This document shows, in pieces, positions 10,068 through 17,889 of a stretch of 64,000 nucleotides of DNA. Location: NCBI GenBank assembly GCA_963720375.1, contig CAVRFM010000010.1, positions 86,518 to 150,517 of the forward strand. The letters are read 5' to 3'. Both the position numbers and the translations under genes were made by a program. The DNA is from JAPLHP01 sp963720375 (GTDB lineage: Bacteria > Chloroflexota > Dehalococcoidia > UBA2247 > RBG-13-53-26). Numbering within the stretch: position 1 is the stretch's first letter; every line of letters starts with the position of its first letter. Below the pieces are notes generated by a model, which saw nothing but the letters and a program-made list of their open reading frames with translations, was not told the origin of the DNA and ran no database searches.

Positions 10068-10307
10068 ATGAAGTACCAGCACCGAATTATCGCAGACCGT
10101 GAGATTATGCATGGTAAGCCGGCCATCAAGGGCACCCGAATTCCCGTCTACGTCGTGCTTAATCTCCTGGCGGGCGGGATGAATACACAAGACGTACTAG
10201 GGGAATACCCCAACCTGACCAACGAGGATATTCTTGCCTGCCTGGAGTATGCTGCCGAATTGGCGCAGGAAGAGGTGGGGATACTTGAGGTGGAAGGGAT
10301 TAGATGA
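10068..10307 (+). CDS. DUF433 antitoxin
   Basis: 79-residue DUF433 protein (winged-helix-like, VapB-type antitoxin). It contains the family hallmark GKPAIKGTRIPVYVVLNLLAGG followed by a DVLGEYPNLTNEDI segment, given here as two parts because it is longer than a short motif. GGGAGGTAAAGAGAA precedes the ATG. The stop overlaps the start of the next gene by four bases (ATGA), the usual arrangement for these pairs. It should neutralise the PIN-like partner and probably autoregulates the operon. Function is inferred from family and arrangement. Confidence 0.85.
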   Translation: MKYQHRIIADREIMHGKPAIKGTRIPVYVVLNLLAGGMNTQDVLGEYPNLTNEDILACLEYAAELAQEEVGILEVEGIR

Positions 10308-10681
10308 GCCTCAAGCTCCTGCTGGATGAAAATATCCCTCCTCGGGTTGCCATGGAATTACGCCAATCGGGTTATGACGTGGTGCATGTAGGAGACACGG
10401 GCTTGAAGGGGTGCAAGGATTCAGAGCTGATGGCCTTCGCCCGTAAGAATGGGCGTTGCCTGGTGACTTTAGATGCCGATTTTGCTGACCTTCGTCACTA
10501 CCCGGTGGGGAGCCATGCTGGCATTATTCGACTAAGGCGAGGGTTTGCACCCTCAAACATCGTTGTGAGCGCCCTGCGTTCTTTGCTGCCAGAACTTGCT
10601 GATATTCCTATGGAGCGGGGTGTCCTGGTGGTGAGCGATGGCAAACGGTACAGGACCAAACTTCCATCAGAGGCGCATTAG
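10304..10681 (+). CDS. DUF5615 PIN-like toxin
   Basis: 125-residue DUF5615 protein, a PIN-like nuclease fold that commonly follows DUF433 antitoxins. Acidic residues expected for the metal site are visible: D8-E9 in LLLDENIPP, D39 with E41 in KDSEL, and D57 with D59 in TLDADFADL. It overlaps the antitoxin gene by four bases. It likely acts as a ribonuclease toxin when free. The module is compact, has no neighbours on its strand, and is bracketed by 33-bp direct repeats. Confidence 0.83.
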   Translation: MSLKLLLDENIPPRVAMELRQSGYDVVHVGDTGLKGCKDSELMAFARKNGRCLVTLDADFADLRHYPVGSHAGIIRLRRGFAPSNIVVSALRSLLPELADIPMERGVLVVSDGKRYRTKLPSEAH

Positions 10682-10704
10682 GAAACGAAAGAGAACAACG
10701 GATA

Positions 10705-10737
10705 ATGATGTAGTTTGGAGCAGCCCTGACAGGCTGA
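10705..10737. repeat. 33-bp direct repeat, right copy
   Basis: Non-coding near-perfect copy (31 of 33) of the SDR gene's 3' end at 9859-9891. It lies 24 nt after the toxin stop codon. The arrangement resembles a target-site or attachment-site duplication, or a recombination scar, left when the toxin-antitoxin unit arrived. Confidence 0.85.
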
Positions 10738-10772
10738 GCGGTCACTGCATTGCGATTGCGGAGAGCATAGCT

Positions 10773-11075
10773 TCATTCTTCTCCGAATGCGTTGTGCCAG
10801 GTGCCCTTGAATTTGCCACCATCTCTCTTCATGAGCGCTCGGAGACCACCCACCTGGTCTTGATATGCCTCATGAAGAGCTTAATTTCCTGACGGATCAA
10901 AATCATTGGTAAACAATGGTGCAAAACTCTTGACATTGAAAGGATAGTTCATAGCACCAGGGTACGACTGGGGATCTAACTTGTTGGAAGGCCAACGAGT
11001 GCTTGCTAACCCGAGCACAAGTCACAATCCTTTGGCTCGAAGGACGATGATGTCAACCGACTTCTGGTTCCTAGA
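10773..11075 (-). pseudogene. C-terminal remnant of an unidentified protein, in-frame stop
   Basis: On the minus strand one frame reads coherently from about 11030 down to 10773. It passes LDPQSYPGAMNYPFNV and FAPLFTNDFDPSGN, meets a TAA, and continues in the same frame through ALHEAYQDQVGGLRALMKR to GTWHNAFGEE and TGA. The composition is clearly protein-like on both sides of the stop. Farther upstream the frame is lost, but a neighbouring frame ends in FEPKDCDLCSG, suggesting another indel. I do not recognise the family. Confidence 0.45.
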
Positions 11076-11688
11076 GTCAAGTGAGCTTCCATGCCGAGTC
11101 GGGAAACCCCGAAGAACGGAACATCACTCAGCATTGGTAGTTGCTCAAATGTCCTCATTCCATGGGTATTAGCCTCCGGGGTCTCTGCCTTAAAGAAGCC
11201 TATGTACACTAATAGGCATCTAGGAACTATGAATGTTCTCATGCGGTGACCCTTGTCCAATAGTCTGGGACGCCATCATGAAATTTCTTAGGCGTTGTCC
11301 AGGTACTCTCTGGCTAGTCCCATCAGTTCGTACTGCTAAGCCAAGCATAGCGCCATCTTAGAGTGAGTGGCCAGCCGTTAGGTATATCCCCGGCCCTGCA
11401 AGATAAAAGGCAATTCCGCATAAAAGGATCATTCTGTGTGCGCTCAAATCCATTCTGCACCCGGGATGTCGATTAACGAAAGACATCTTTCCTGTGCAGC
11501 CCAGGGGGAACACATATTCAAGCATTCATTGGGCAGCCTATCGCCTCCGTCCAATCCTGCGCTCAAAATCGTACTTGGTACATCTGCACGTCATCGGTTC
11601 TGAACCGTGTGGTCTTCTTGCCACCCGACACTCGGCATTGGATACACCAAGTTTGGAGAAGTGAGACGCTACCTATTGGATTTTATCA
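11076..11688. other. about 600 bp without a supportable gene
   Basis: Short open frames exist on both strands but none has a ribosome binding site, a plausible composition or a recognisable motif. The stretch lies between two decayed minus-strand genes and is probably decayed sequence too. Confidence 0.4.
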
Positions 11689-11975
11689 TTACGGGTCATA
11701 CACGTCTTTGTAGCGCTTTGATTCCTTGAAATGATCTTTGAGTTTAATCACCAACCTATTCATCACTCGCTCGCCCAGGCAACATGCGCCGGTCATTGCG
11801 GGGAAGAACAGGCAAAGTGTATATGACTCAGTATGTCTCGAGTGGAGGCATTGTAATCATAAGCAACCAGAGATTTGACTTCCTAACCTCCCTCCAACGT
11901 GACACTTTCTCCTCGAGTCCGTGCTCCCCATGCGTGATTTTGACAACTGGTTCTTGATCTGTCCGTCACCCACCT
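11689..11975 (-). pseudogene. decayed minus-strand gene with several frameshifts
   Basis: Three consecutive protein-like blocks appear in shifting frames on the minus strand: EPVVKITHGEHGLEEKVSRW, then VAYDYNASTRDILSHIHF, then FFPAMTGACCLGERVMNRL leading into LKDHFKESKRYKDVYDP and TAA at 11689. Read in order they give a plausible polypeptide, so the gene has lost its frame at least twice. I have a vague memory of similar GACxLGERV-type sequences in bacterial proteins of unknown function but cannot name a family. Confidence 0.45.
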
Positions 11976-12204
11976 GTGACTCGATGCTTGGCAAGAAATC
12001 ACATAGAAGCGAGGAGTGAAGTAGGGGCGCGTTACATTTGGACAGGCTAAGTAATGGAGCCATATGCGCCGCGAGTCGGGACCACGAAAGAGTGCGGCTT
12101 GTCACAGCGAGGGGCATCTTGGAGACTACGAGCGTGAGAGTCTTGTTAGACATGAGTACAGAGAACCATCCACTCGAAACTGCTGTTCGGTGTCAAGACT
12201 GCGT

Positions 12205-12748
12205 TCAAGTTATGAGCCCGATGAGCAGAATAGGAACAGTGAAGACCGGATAGAAGTTATCTAGATACCACTGTGTTCTCTCGAATGTCACCATTGAAGA
12301 CGCGTACTTGGGCATTACGACCTTGGCAAAGGTCCTTTGTTGGACAAATGTAGACTCCCACATCAATGATCTTCTTGACCTCAGCGGCAGCCTGGAATCT
12401 AACGAGGTGTCCCCAAATAAAGGATCTGTGGTTGAATGCTACGTCCAGCCCGACTCTCCCTTTCAGAAAATCCATGGTCAAATCGTTCAGAGGGTCATCG
12501 AAAATGTTCTCTGGAGATCCCCACCCACGCTTCTCAAACTGCTCCTTGAAAATCGAATTGAGTGTTGACTGTCTCCCGACACTCGGCTTCTTGCCTTGCT
12601 GCTGCTTCGCTGCGTTCTCCTGGTCATACCGTGTCGCTGCGTCACTATAGTTGATTGACTGCACGACTTCCTCAATCTCCTTCTTGACCTTGTAGTCAGA
12701 GTTGAGTATCACGTCCGCAAACCTATGGACATAAACCTCGTATATCAT
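12205..12748 (-). pseudogene. BglII/BstYI-type restriction endonuclease, frameshifted
   Basis: Starting at ATG 12748 the frame reads MIYEVYVHRFADVILNSDY and later IFDDPLNDLTMDFLKGRVG, LDVAFNHRSF and KKIIDVGVYICPTK, the layout of the BglII-like type II restriction endonucleases. That frame ends at 12257. The conserved C-terminal strand is in another frame, VTFERTQWYLDNFYPVFTVP then ILLIGLIT and a stop at 12205. Removing one base of the GGG at 12310-12312 joins them. If intact it would cleave unmodified DNA; no cognate methyltransferase is visible. A start with a good ribosome binding site lies upstream at 12926 but its frame closes after 21 codons. Confidence 0.6.
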
Positions 12749-12860
12749 TGACCTGTTTACTAATCTTCCAGACCGGGACTGATTGTCGAAGTGCAGTCTA
12801 CCTTTCACAGCTTCTTGGATCGCGAGCCAAGGCATGGTTCTGAGCAAGACACCATGGCAG

Positions 12861-12926
12861 CTAGAGATCCATGCCCCACAAGAAGGCCTCAATGGCAAGC
12901 TTCTTGCCGGCTGCGGTCTTTGCCAT
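12861..12926 (-). other. 21-codon open frame with strong ribosome binding site, probable truncated gene start
   Basis: ATG at 12926 is preceded by AAGGAGGGTGTCA and encodes MAKTAAGKKLAIEAFLWGMD plus one residue before TAG. The signals look real, but the product is too short. It may be the start of a deleted gene, perhaps the missing methyltransferase, or a frameshifted N-terminus. It is transcribed from the promoter in the adjacent repeat. Confidence 0.4.
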
Positions 12927-12985
12927 TGACACCCTCCTTGATTCTGGTGCTTCAGTGTGATTCATTTCTGCATATGTCGCCTTGG

Positions 12986-13014
12986 ACAATAGCATGGTGG
13001 GTAAATGGTGTCAA
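12986..13014 (-). promoter_or_regulatory. promoter TTGACA-17-TATTGT formed at repeat R1
   Basis: Minus strand: -35 TTGACA (13014-13009), 17-nt spacer, -10 TATTGT (12991-12986). The TTG of the -35 box is the end of the dispersed repeat (GAGGTTG), and the ACA comes from the adjoining unique sequence. It reads toward the 12926 start and the endonuclease remnant. The same arrangement occurs at R12. Confidence 0.65.
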
Positions 13015-13029
13015 CCTCAGCTTGGATAC
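13011..13029 (+). repeat. dispersed cassette repeat R1 (partial)
   Basis: Copy of AACCTCAGCTTGGATAC; only this left arm is preserved. It lies just beyond the stop codon of the 13042-13326 gene and is the lowest-coordinate copy found. Confidence 0.7.
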
Positions 13030-13041
13030 GCGCCCTGATCT

Positions 13042-13326
13042 CTACCCGGTTGATTCTGATTGGTCCGAAGCATTCCGGCTGGCCTTCGACCTGTCAAGGG
13101 ATAGAATAACCGCCGACAAACCGAATAAGACGCCTCCCGCCGGGATCGTCATCATCAAGCCAAAGCAGAAAGTCGATATCGCCCCTGAGAAGGTGCTGGA
13201 GCTATGGTCGGCGTAGTCAATCGCCGAGAAGATGGTATATGCCAACCCAGACGCCCATGCGAGCACTGCCAGGAGCCGAAGTAAGGAAACTACCGATAGA
13301 CCGATCTCTTGTCCGCGACTTCTCAT
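13042..13326 (-). CDS. small membrane protein, unknown function
   Basis: 94 residues with two predicted membrane segments (about residues 10-35 and 47-72). The ATG at 13326 follows GGGAGGTGATCG. Its stop lies about a dozen bases before repeat R1. It is the cassette gene adjoining R1 in the array of minus-strand genes. The family is not recognised. Confidence 0.55.
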   Translation of the reverse strand: MRSRGQEIGLSVVSLLRLLAVLAWASGLAYTIFSAIDYADHSSSTFSGAISTFCFGLMMTIPAGGVLFGLSAVILSLDRSKASRNASDQSESTG

Positions 13327-13527
13327 CGATCACCTCCCAGTTTACGCATTTCCTCCCAAGGTTGGAGGAAAGTCAAAGGTGAAATTGTAGCACCTTCTGA
13401 AGTTCTAGGAAATGCCGCTGTCTTGAAATCCAATAAGGGCAACTTCTGAGAAAGGATTTGGCTCCCGGGGATCTACCAAAGGAAGCCAGCCTCTGAGGAG
13501 TTTCCGGTCTGTTGGGGAAAGAATCTA

Positions 13528-13842
13528 TCACTGTCCCTTAATCTGCCGCTTCAATTTTCCAATCTTAAGACCATGGTACGCAGACAAAACCAAGCTAACG
13601 GCCGCTATCACAAAGGCAAGTACTGCCATCACAACATCATCCCCGAAAGCCAGAAAGATACTTCCCAAAACAGTAAAAATAAAAACAATGATTAACAATG
13701 CTGTCCGATTGCGTCTGCGGTCCTTTAGCTGTTCTTGAACGGAAGCTGACCCTGATTCCCCGGTCTCAACTTTCTTGCCACAGCAAGGGCAGGATATGGC
13801 ATCCTCCGGCATTTGCTTCCCGCAGGAAGGACACACTCTCAT
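13528..13842 (-). CDS. zinc-ribbon membrane protein
   Basis: 104 residues. An N-terminal zinc ribbon (CPSCGKQMPEDAISCPCCGK) is followed by a charged linker and two membrane helices (about residues 48-90). I chose ATG at 13842, which has GGGGGAG upstream; the same frame is open to 13929 but that start would sit on the -10 element. It is the first gene after repeat R2 in the direction of transcription. Function unknown; such zinc-ribbon/TM proteins recur three more times nearby. Confidence 0.65.
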   Translation of the reverse strand: MRVCPSCGKQMPEDAISCPCCGKKVETGESGSASVQEQLKDRRRNRTALLIIVFIFTVLGSIFLAFGDDVVMAVLAFVIAAVSLVLSAYHGLKIGKLKRQIKGQ

Positions 13843-13925
13843 TTTTGTATCTCCCCCTTCTGTTCCGTGCATCATAGCCCGACTATGCCTTTCATCTCTT
13901 GACCAGGCCCCATCATTGTATCCCC

Positions 13926-14006
13926 CCAACCTCAGCCTGGATACAAAGGGCGGCTTAGTGGAGGACTACTTGGTGGGATAGCCTGAAGTTCTACAAGGCG
14001 CTGGTG
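13926..14006 (+). repeat. dispersed cassette repeat R2 (long variant)
   Basis: Contains the left arm AACCTCAGCCTGGATACAAA and the right arm CCTGAAGTTCTACAAGGCG, separated by about 30 extra bases compared with the other copies. AACCTCAG pairs with CTGAAGTT with one mismatch, so an arm-to-arm hairpin is possible. Confidence 0.8.
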
Positions 14007-14077
14007 TAGTTCCAGGCGCAGGGGTGCAGCAATCAATAATTGGTGGTCGACTTTAGTTCGACAGTCAATTCCTCTCT

Positions 14078-15157
14078 CTACTTATCGATAACTTCAAATC
14101 TCCATCCCCTATTCAACGTTAGCAATACGTACAGGGGAAGGAGTGCCCCTATGGTGCTATATATTGGAAACAATACTATTGCCTGTGGCATAGTTTTTGT
14201 GCGTCTGGCTCCTATCATGAAGAAACTCAGAGAGAAGAGGAAACACGACAGAATTATAAGGGCTATGGTAGCGAAACCAGAGGATAATCTGCCGCTGATA
14301 AGAAAATATGGGACTAAGATCCATCCGAGAATGCTTAGAAAGCCCAGACTCCAAGTCAGCATACGAATCCCCACCAGAACCCTGGGCAGCAGAGGAAACT
14401 TCGGCAGTATCGATACGAGTCCCAAGTACCATCTGCGTCGTTGCTTCCAGAAATCGCCTATGGAGTGTGGAGATAAAATAGATATCTCTGTACGTGACCT
14501 AAAGAATTTGGTCCCCTCTGCTGCACTTATACCAAATTCAGCATCTTCCGCAATGCTGGTTATGTCCTTCCAATACTGCTTCAAGATATCTCCTCTAACT
14601 AACATCCCTTCGCCGTGCATACCAAATACCGGCTTTCCTAAGTGATTAAGAACCAGACCCAATGAGAATTTATCATCAGCATACCTCAGGTTATCACAAA
14701 GGTGTGGAATAAGCGCCCGTCCTCTCCTTGGCACCAGGATACAGTTCCCTAACAACTTGCCTTCTTTGTCATACCTGGCTACATCATATTGGAACCTGTT
14801 ATCCAAAGGATAACTATCATCATCCAGGAACATATACCAACGGTTCTCGTCAGCTACGTTCTGAGCGAACCACCAGATCGCCCGTCCTTTGGCTTTACCA
14901 CCATCCCACTCTTTAGGAACCAGAAGAACAATAAGTCCAGCTGATCTGGCATACTCAACTACTTTCTCAGAGGCATTTTCTTCAGTAAGAAGATAAACCT
15001 TACCGTTTGACATGCTAGCGGTCTTATCAACTACTTCAGACAAAGCACTGAGCAACCTCTCGTCGCCCAGGCTAGTTATGACAATATCAACAGTCTTTCT
15101 ACCTTCTCTGCCAGGCTTCTTTCTGCTCATTAACCTATACATGTTCAGTTGCGACAT
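14078..15157 (-). CDS. family 2 glycosyltransferase, membrane-anchored
   Basis: About 350 residues. An N-terminal GT-A type domain carries the nucleotide-sugar/metal acidic cluster FLDDDS, a later EDAEFG segment and the (Q/R)xxRW-type motif KQRRRWYLG. Three to four membrane helices follow (about residues 240-350). This resembles processive or polyprenyl-linked GT2 enzymes that make cell-surface glycans. The first ATG (15157) overlaps the TATAAT -10 element of repeat R3, so translation probably begins at ATG 15139 or 15127. It occupies the cassette between repeats R3 and R2. Confidence 0.75.
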   Translation of the reverse strand: MSQLNMYRLMSRKKPGREGRKTVDIVITSLGDERLLSALSEVVDKTASMSNGKVYLLTEENASEKVVEYARSAGLIVLLVPKEWDGGKAKGRAIWWFAQNVADENRWYMFLDDDSYPLDNRFQYDVARYDKEGKLLGNCILVPRRGRALIPHLCDNLRYADDKFSLGLVLNHLGKPVFGMHGEGMLVRGDILKQYWKDITSIAEDAEFGISAAEGTKFFRSRTEISILSPHSIGDFWKQRRRWYLGLVSILPKFPLLPRVLVGIRMLTWSLGFLSILGWILVPYFLISGRLSSGFATIALIILSCFLFSLSFFMIGARRTKTMPQAIVLFPIYSTIGALLPLYVLLTLNRGWRFEVIDK

Positions 15158-15164
15158 TATACCA
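15156..15164 (-). promoter_or_regulatory. extended -10 promoter (TGGTATAAT) at repeat R3
   Basis: Minus strand TGGTATAAT followed by GTCGCA. The same block, TGCGACATTATACCAGCCC on the plus strand, recurs at R5 and R7, always on the side of the minus-strand gene start. A TTGTAT inside the repeat lies 20 nt upstream, long for a -35, so the extended -10 probably suffices. Confidence 0.6.
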
Positions 15165-15166
15165 GC

Positions 15167-15229
15167 CCAACCTCAGCTTGGATACAATTGAATACAAAGG
15201 GAAGGCTAAAGTTCTACAAGGCGATGGTG
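15167..15229 (+). repeat. dispersed cassette repeat R3
   Basis: Left arm AACCTCAGCTTGGATACAA, a short internal duplication (ATACAATTGAATACAAAGG), then GGCTAAAGTTCTACAAGGCG and ATGGTG. It sits between the glycosyltransferase start and the 3' end of the next minus-strand gene. Confidence 0.85.
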
Positions 15230-15333
15230 GATTGAGGATTGAGCGCAAGGCCAGAGAAACAGGAAAGGTGGACATCTCTGCCCACCCCTGGCAACTATGA
15301 CCTAAGAAGCAGTACAACTATTGGAGCAGGTCA

Positions 15334-16008
15334 TCACCAAGCGACACTGAAATCCTGAACCGTGCCCATGGGACACCACTGAGTAGTGGAGAATATGGAC
15401 TCAGGTTGGTAAGTTGACCCTACAGATATGGATACTGTTGTGTCCTCACCTGTTCCATCTTCTGTTCCCGTATCATCAATGTAGACAATCCCTCTGTCAG
15501 TCGTTTGAAAGGCATTGCATGCATGCAGCCCACCATAAGTAGTGCATCCGGTTACGATATCGGCCCAGACACCCGAAGGGCCAAGATCAATAGAAACATA
15601 GGCTGCTCTTATTCCTGCTTTTTCAGCATTGTTGTGCAGTCTCTCTGCAAAATCCCCACACATGAAGGTATTATAATTGTAGAGGATTTCGTTCGTCCGG
15701 TCGTTTTGCAGGAACTGTTTCAGCTCTGCCCAGGTTACATCCTTCGCCTTCGGATTGTTTGCCAGTTCAATATCATGCCCATCAGCACCTGTGACGATAC
15801 CCCCCTCAAAGGTCACAGTTTCATGCGATGTGGCCCGGTAATGTTCAACCAGGAGCACAGTACCAATGGCCACGAGGACAATGAGCAAGAGGAACCTGAA
15901 ATACTTGGCATTATTGCTTCTTGTCTTCTGATCTAGACTTGCACCGCAGTAGGCACAGAAACTAGAGTCATCCTTGTTCTCTTTTCCACATTTGGTACAA
16001 AACATCAT
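15334..16008 (-). CDS. zinc-ribbon, membrane-anchored transglutaminase-like protein
   Basis: 224 residues. An N-terminal zinc ribbon (FCTKCGKENKDDSSFCAYCG) is followed by one membrane helix (about residues 37-55) and an extracytoplasmic domain. That domain contains NTFMCGDFAERLHNNAEKAG, later GGLHACNAF and GIVYIDDT, the Cys-His-Asp order of transglutaminase-like peptidases. It may process or cross-link envelope proteins. Two ATG codons are adjacent; the second (16005) is better spaced from AAGGGGG. Single gene between repeats R4 and R3. Confidence 0.65.
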   Translation of the reverse strand: MMFCTKCGKENKDDSSFCAYCGASLDQKTRSNNAKYFRFLLLIVLVAIGTVLLVEHYRATSHETVTFEGGIVTGADGHDIELANNPKAKDVTWAELKQFLQNDRTNEILYNYNTFMCGDFAERLHNNAEKAGIRAAYVSIDLGPSGVWADIVTGCTTYGGLHACNAFQTTDRGIVYIDDTGTEDGTGEDTTVSISVGSTYQPESIFSTTQWCPMGTVQDFSVAW

Positions 16009-16045
16009 CCCCCTTGCGGAGTGTCTTTCTAGGATTTCGGCTCGG

Positions 16046-16075
16046 ACAATAGCATAAGGGAACAGAGAGTGTCAA
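16046..16075 (-). promoter_or_regulatory. promoter TTGACA-18-TATTGT
   Basis: Minus strand TTGACA (16075-16070), 18-nt spacer, TATTGT (16051-16046), followed by CC as in the R1 and R12 promoters. It reads into the transglutaminase-like gene. Here the GGTTGACA lies about 25 nt inside the cassette rather than at the repeat edge. Confidence 0.65.
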
Positions 16076-16100
16076 CCTGTGCTTGTTGGGTTGTACCACC

Positions 16101-16153
16101 CCAACCTCAGCCTGGATACAAAGGGGAGGCTGAAGTTCTACAAGGCACTGCTG
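16101..16153 (+). repeat. dispersed cassette repeat R4 (best hairpin)
   Basis: AACCTCAGCCT and AGGCTGAAGTT are inverted repeats matching at 10 of 11 positions, separated by GGATACAAAGGGG. CTACAAGGC follows. Of all copies this has the cleanest arm pairing. Confidence 0.85.
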
Positions 16154-16183
16154 ATTGTGGATGAGATGCGATCGACGTAATGG

Positions 16184-16423
16184 CTAGCGTTTGAACAATG
16201 CCTTAACATGGCTATACAGCCACCTCCAATGCAACCAGATATGGACGGCCAATAGCGCAAGTAGTGCTACAGCAGTCGACTTGTGGATAGTCACCCAAGT
16301 TTGCCACTCGCTAATGGAGTAGTGCGGCAAACCTACCCAAAGAAAGAAACCAGATATGGCTTCGACAAGTAAGGCCAAGAGGGCTGCAACCGCCAGAATA
16401 AAACGAAACTTATCCTTGGACAT
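16184..16423 (-). CDS. DUF4405-like small membrane protein
   Basis: 79 residues, two membrane helices. Histidines in TIHKSTAVALLALLAVHIWL and LHWRWL follow the DUF4405/cytochrome-b561-like pattern that can ligate haem. The ATG at 16423 follows AGAAGGTTTC and an extended -10 promoter in repeat R5. Single gene between R5 and R4. Haem binding is a family-based guess. Confidence 0.65.
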   Translation of the reverse strand: MSKDKFRFILAVAALLALLVEAISGFFLWVGLPHYSISEWQTWVTIHKSTAVALLALLAVHIWLHWRWLYSHVKALFKR

Positions 16424-16438
16424 GAAACCTTCTGCGAC

Positions 16439-16447
16439 ATTATACCA
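16439..16447 (-). promoter_or_regulatory. extended -10 promoter (TGGTATAAT) at repeat R5
   Basis: Minus strand TGGTATAATGTCGCA, identical to those at R3 and R7. Transcription would start some ten bases before the ribosome binding site of the DUF4405-like gene. Confidence 0.6.
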
Positions 16448-16449
16448 GC

Positions 16450-16474
16450 CCGACCTCAGCTTGAATACAAATGG
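16450..16474 (+). repeat. dispersed cassette repeat R5 (left half only)
   Basis: CGACCTCAGCTTGAATACAA with recognisable TGGG after it; the right arm is missing or strongly diverged. Confidence 0.65.
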
Positions 16475-16510
16475 GAATTGGTGTGGGGACTATGAACCTT
16501 GAGGACAGCC

Positions 16511-16585
16511 CTATACTGCAACGACACAAACAGCTGTGATTCCAGCCAAGAGAGCAAGGATACCAGCCAGGCAACCAGCACACAT
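16511..16585 (-). CDS. 24-residue hydrophobic membrane peptide
   Basis: Very short gene with strong signals: GGAGGTGAGTC before the ATG at 16585, and a plausible promoter upstream (TTGATG, 18-nt spacer, TATACT). The product runs MCAGCLAGILALLAGITAVC then VVAV and TAG, a single membrane helix with three cysteines. It lies alone between repeats R6 and R5 apart from a broken frame upstream. It could be a small membrane regulator or toxin-like peptide; nothing in the sequence decides. Confidence 0.5.
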   Translation of the reverse strand: MCAGCLAGILALLAGITAVCVVAV

Positions 16586-16694
16586 GACTCACCTCCAGAT
16601 TTCACTGTGTCAAGTATACTCTATCCGGTACTGTGCCATCAAAGTTGATACATAATTCTGTTACCTCGCAGAAGGACAGAATACTTAAGTAGAA

Positions 16695-16808
16695 CTACCG
16701 TCTAAAATGGGCAAGGACAGCAGCAATGATCGCAAAGCCTGACACAGCTTCCACAACCAAACTCCAGTACTGTTCTCGTTCCAAGAGATATCTATCCAGA
16801 GCCCAAGA
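16695..16808 (-). pseudogene. possible broken small membrane protein
   Basis: A minus-strand frame reads WALDRYLLEREQYWSLVVEA then VSGFAIIAAVLAHFRR and TAG at 16695, a charged helix plus one membrane segment. No start codon lies in frame (a TGA precedes it), although a good promoter (TTGACA, 18 nt, TATTCT) is found near 16875-16905. A one-base indel near 16820 would connect them. Family unknown. Confidence 0.35.
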
Positions 16809-16962
16809 AGCAGTTCACGGCAATATCCTCGTACCAGGATGCAATAGTAATTTCCTTATTCTCACAAGAGGCAGAATATGATAGAAGAACAGCGTATGTC
16901 AACGATTATCGAGCGGAACCGATCTGTTTGACAGAATTGGATATTGTGCTGAACAGCGAACC

Positions 16963-17018
16963 CCAACCTCAGCTTGGACACAGAGGGGGAGTACACGAAG
17001 TTATGCAAGGAGATGGTG
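16963..17018 (+). repeat. dispersed cassette repeat R6
   Basis: AACCTCAGCTTGGACACAGA then GGGGGAGTACACGAAGTTATG and CAAGGAGATGGTG in consecutive blocks. It is a diverged but full-length copy, after the 3' end of the ABC transporter operon. Confidence 0.8.
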
Positions 17019-17150
17019 GGGGTGAGACAATCAGTTGAGACGAACACGCACCGTTCTTGTCAACCCGTTATGTATGTGTATCCAAGACACTCTCAAGCCT
17101 GATGAAGCCAACAGGCAAGGCTTACGAGGTCCTACAGACGATCCGTGTGT

Positions 17151-17888
17151 TTATATCTTGCTGGAAAGCAGCACCTTTTCCTTGGTCAGGGAACGGGAAA
17201 GGACAAAAGATACCCCGGCGCAAAGAACGATTACTCCCAGATAAATCAACGGTAAAAAGCTGACCGAGATACCCAAACCACCCAAGGCATTGACTCCAAG
17301 GACGAGTAGTACGAATATGCCGGTGAAAACGAAGTTGGCGATTCTTGGATTGGAGATAACTAACTGTATGTTAATCACGATTGTTACGATGGAAAATACC
17401 AATATCGGGACGATGATTATACCCGAAATGACGGCTAATGCACCCGGGAAAATGAAGCTGTGGGTATTCGGAATCACAAAGCCGAAATTCATGACGAAGT
17501 AACCCAGAATGGAGACGCTAATTCCTATCACTATGCTGGGCAGCGTCACTGCCAGGGATTTACCCATCCAGATTTGATTCATACTGACCGGTGTCGCCAT
17601 CAGCGACTCGATATTGCGTTTGGCTTTGTCCACAATCACCGAGTAGTTGGCAAATATTGAGCACACGAAGATGGAGTACATCATCGGCAGCATATAAGCC
17701 AGACCGTTGAGGAAACTGTGGCTGAAATCATCAATTGCCTGCTGGCTACTGAGGGTTTTGACATGGGCTCTATAACCGGAGACATAACTAAGACTCAGTA
17801 CCAGCATTACCAGGATAAATACATATGTGCTGCGGCTACGAAAGGCTTCACCAATATCTTTCCGGGCAATGATCCATATCTTGTTCAT
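17151..17888 (-). CDS. ABC-2 type transporter permease
   Basis: 245-residue integral membrane protein with about six helices, ABC-2/NatB-like. It begins MNKIWIIARKDIGEAFRSRS, the usual cytoplasmic start of this family, and has KRNIESLMATPVSMNQIW after the second helix. It is the membrane partner of the ATPase encoded one base upstream, and together they likely export a drug, ion or peptide. The presence of a two-gene operon in one cassette is unusual for an integron-like array. Confidence 0.83.
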   Translation of the reverse strand: MNKIWIIARKDIGEAFRSRSTYVFILVMLVLSLSYVSGYRAHVKTLSSQQAIDDFSHSFLNGLAYMLPMMYSIFVCSIFANYSVIVDKAKRNIESLMATPVSMNQIWMGKSLAVTLPSIVIGISVSILGYFVMNFGFVIPNTHSFIFPGALAVISGIIIVPILVFSIVTIVINIQLVISNPRIANFVFTGIFVLLVLGVNALGGLGISVSFLPLIYLGVIVLCAGVSFVLSRSLTKEKVLLSSKI

Positions 17889-17889
17889 G

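Noticed and set aside
12791..13216. 141-codon plus-strand frame over R1
   Set aside because: It crosses the repeat and a promoter, lies antisense to two minus-strand genes and has no ribosome binding site.
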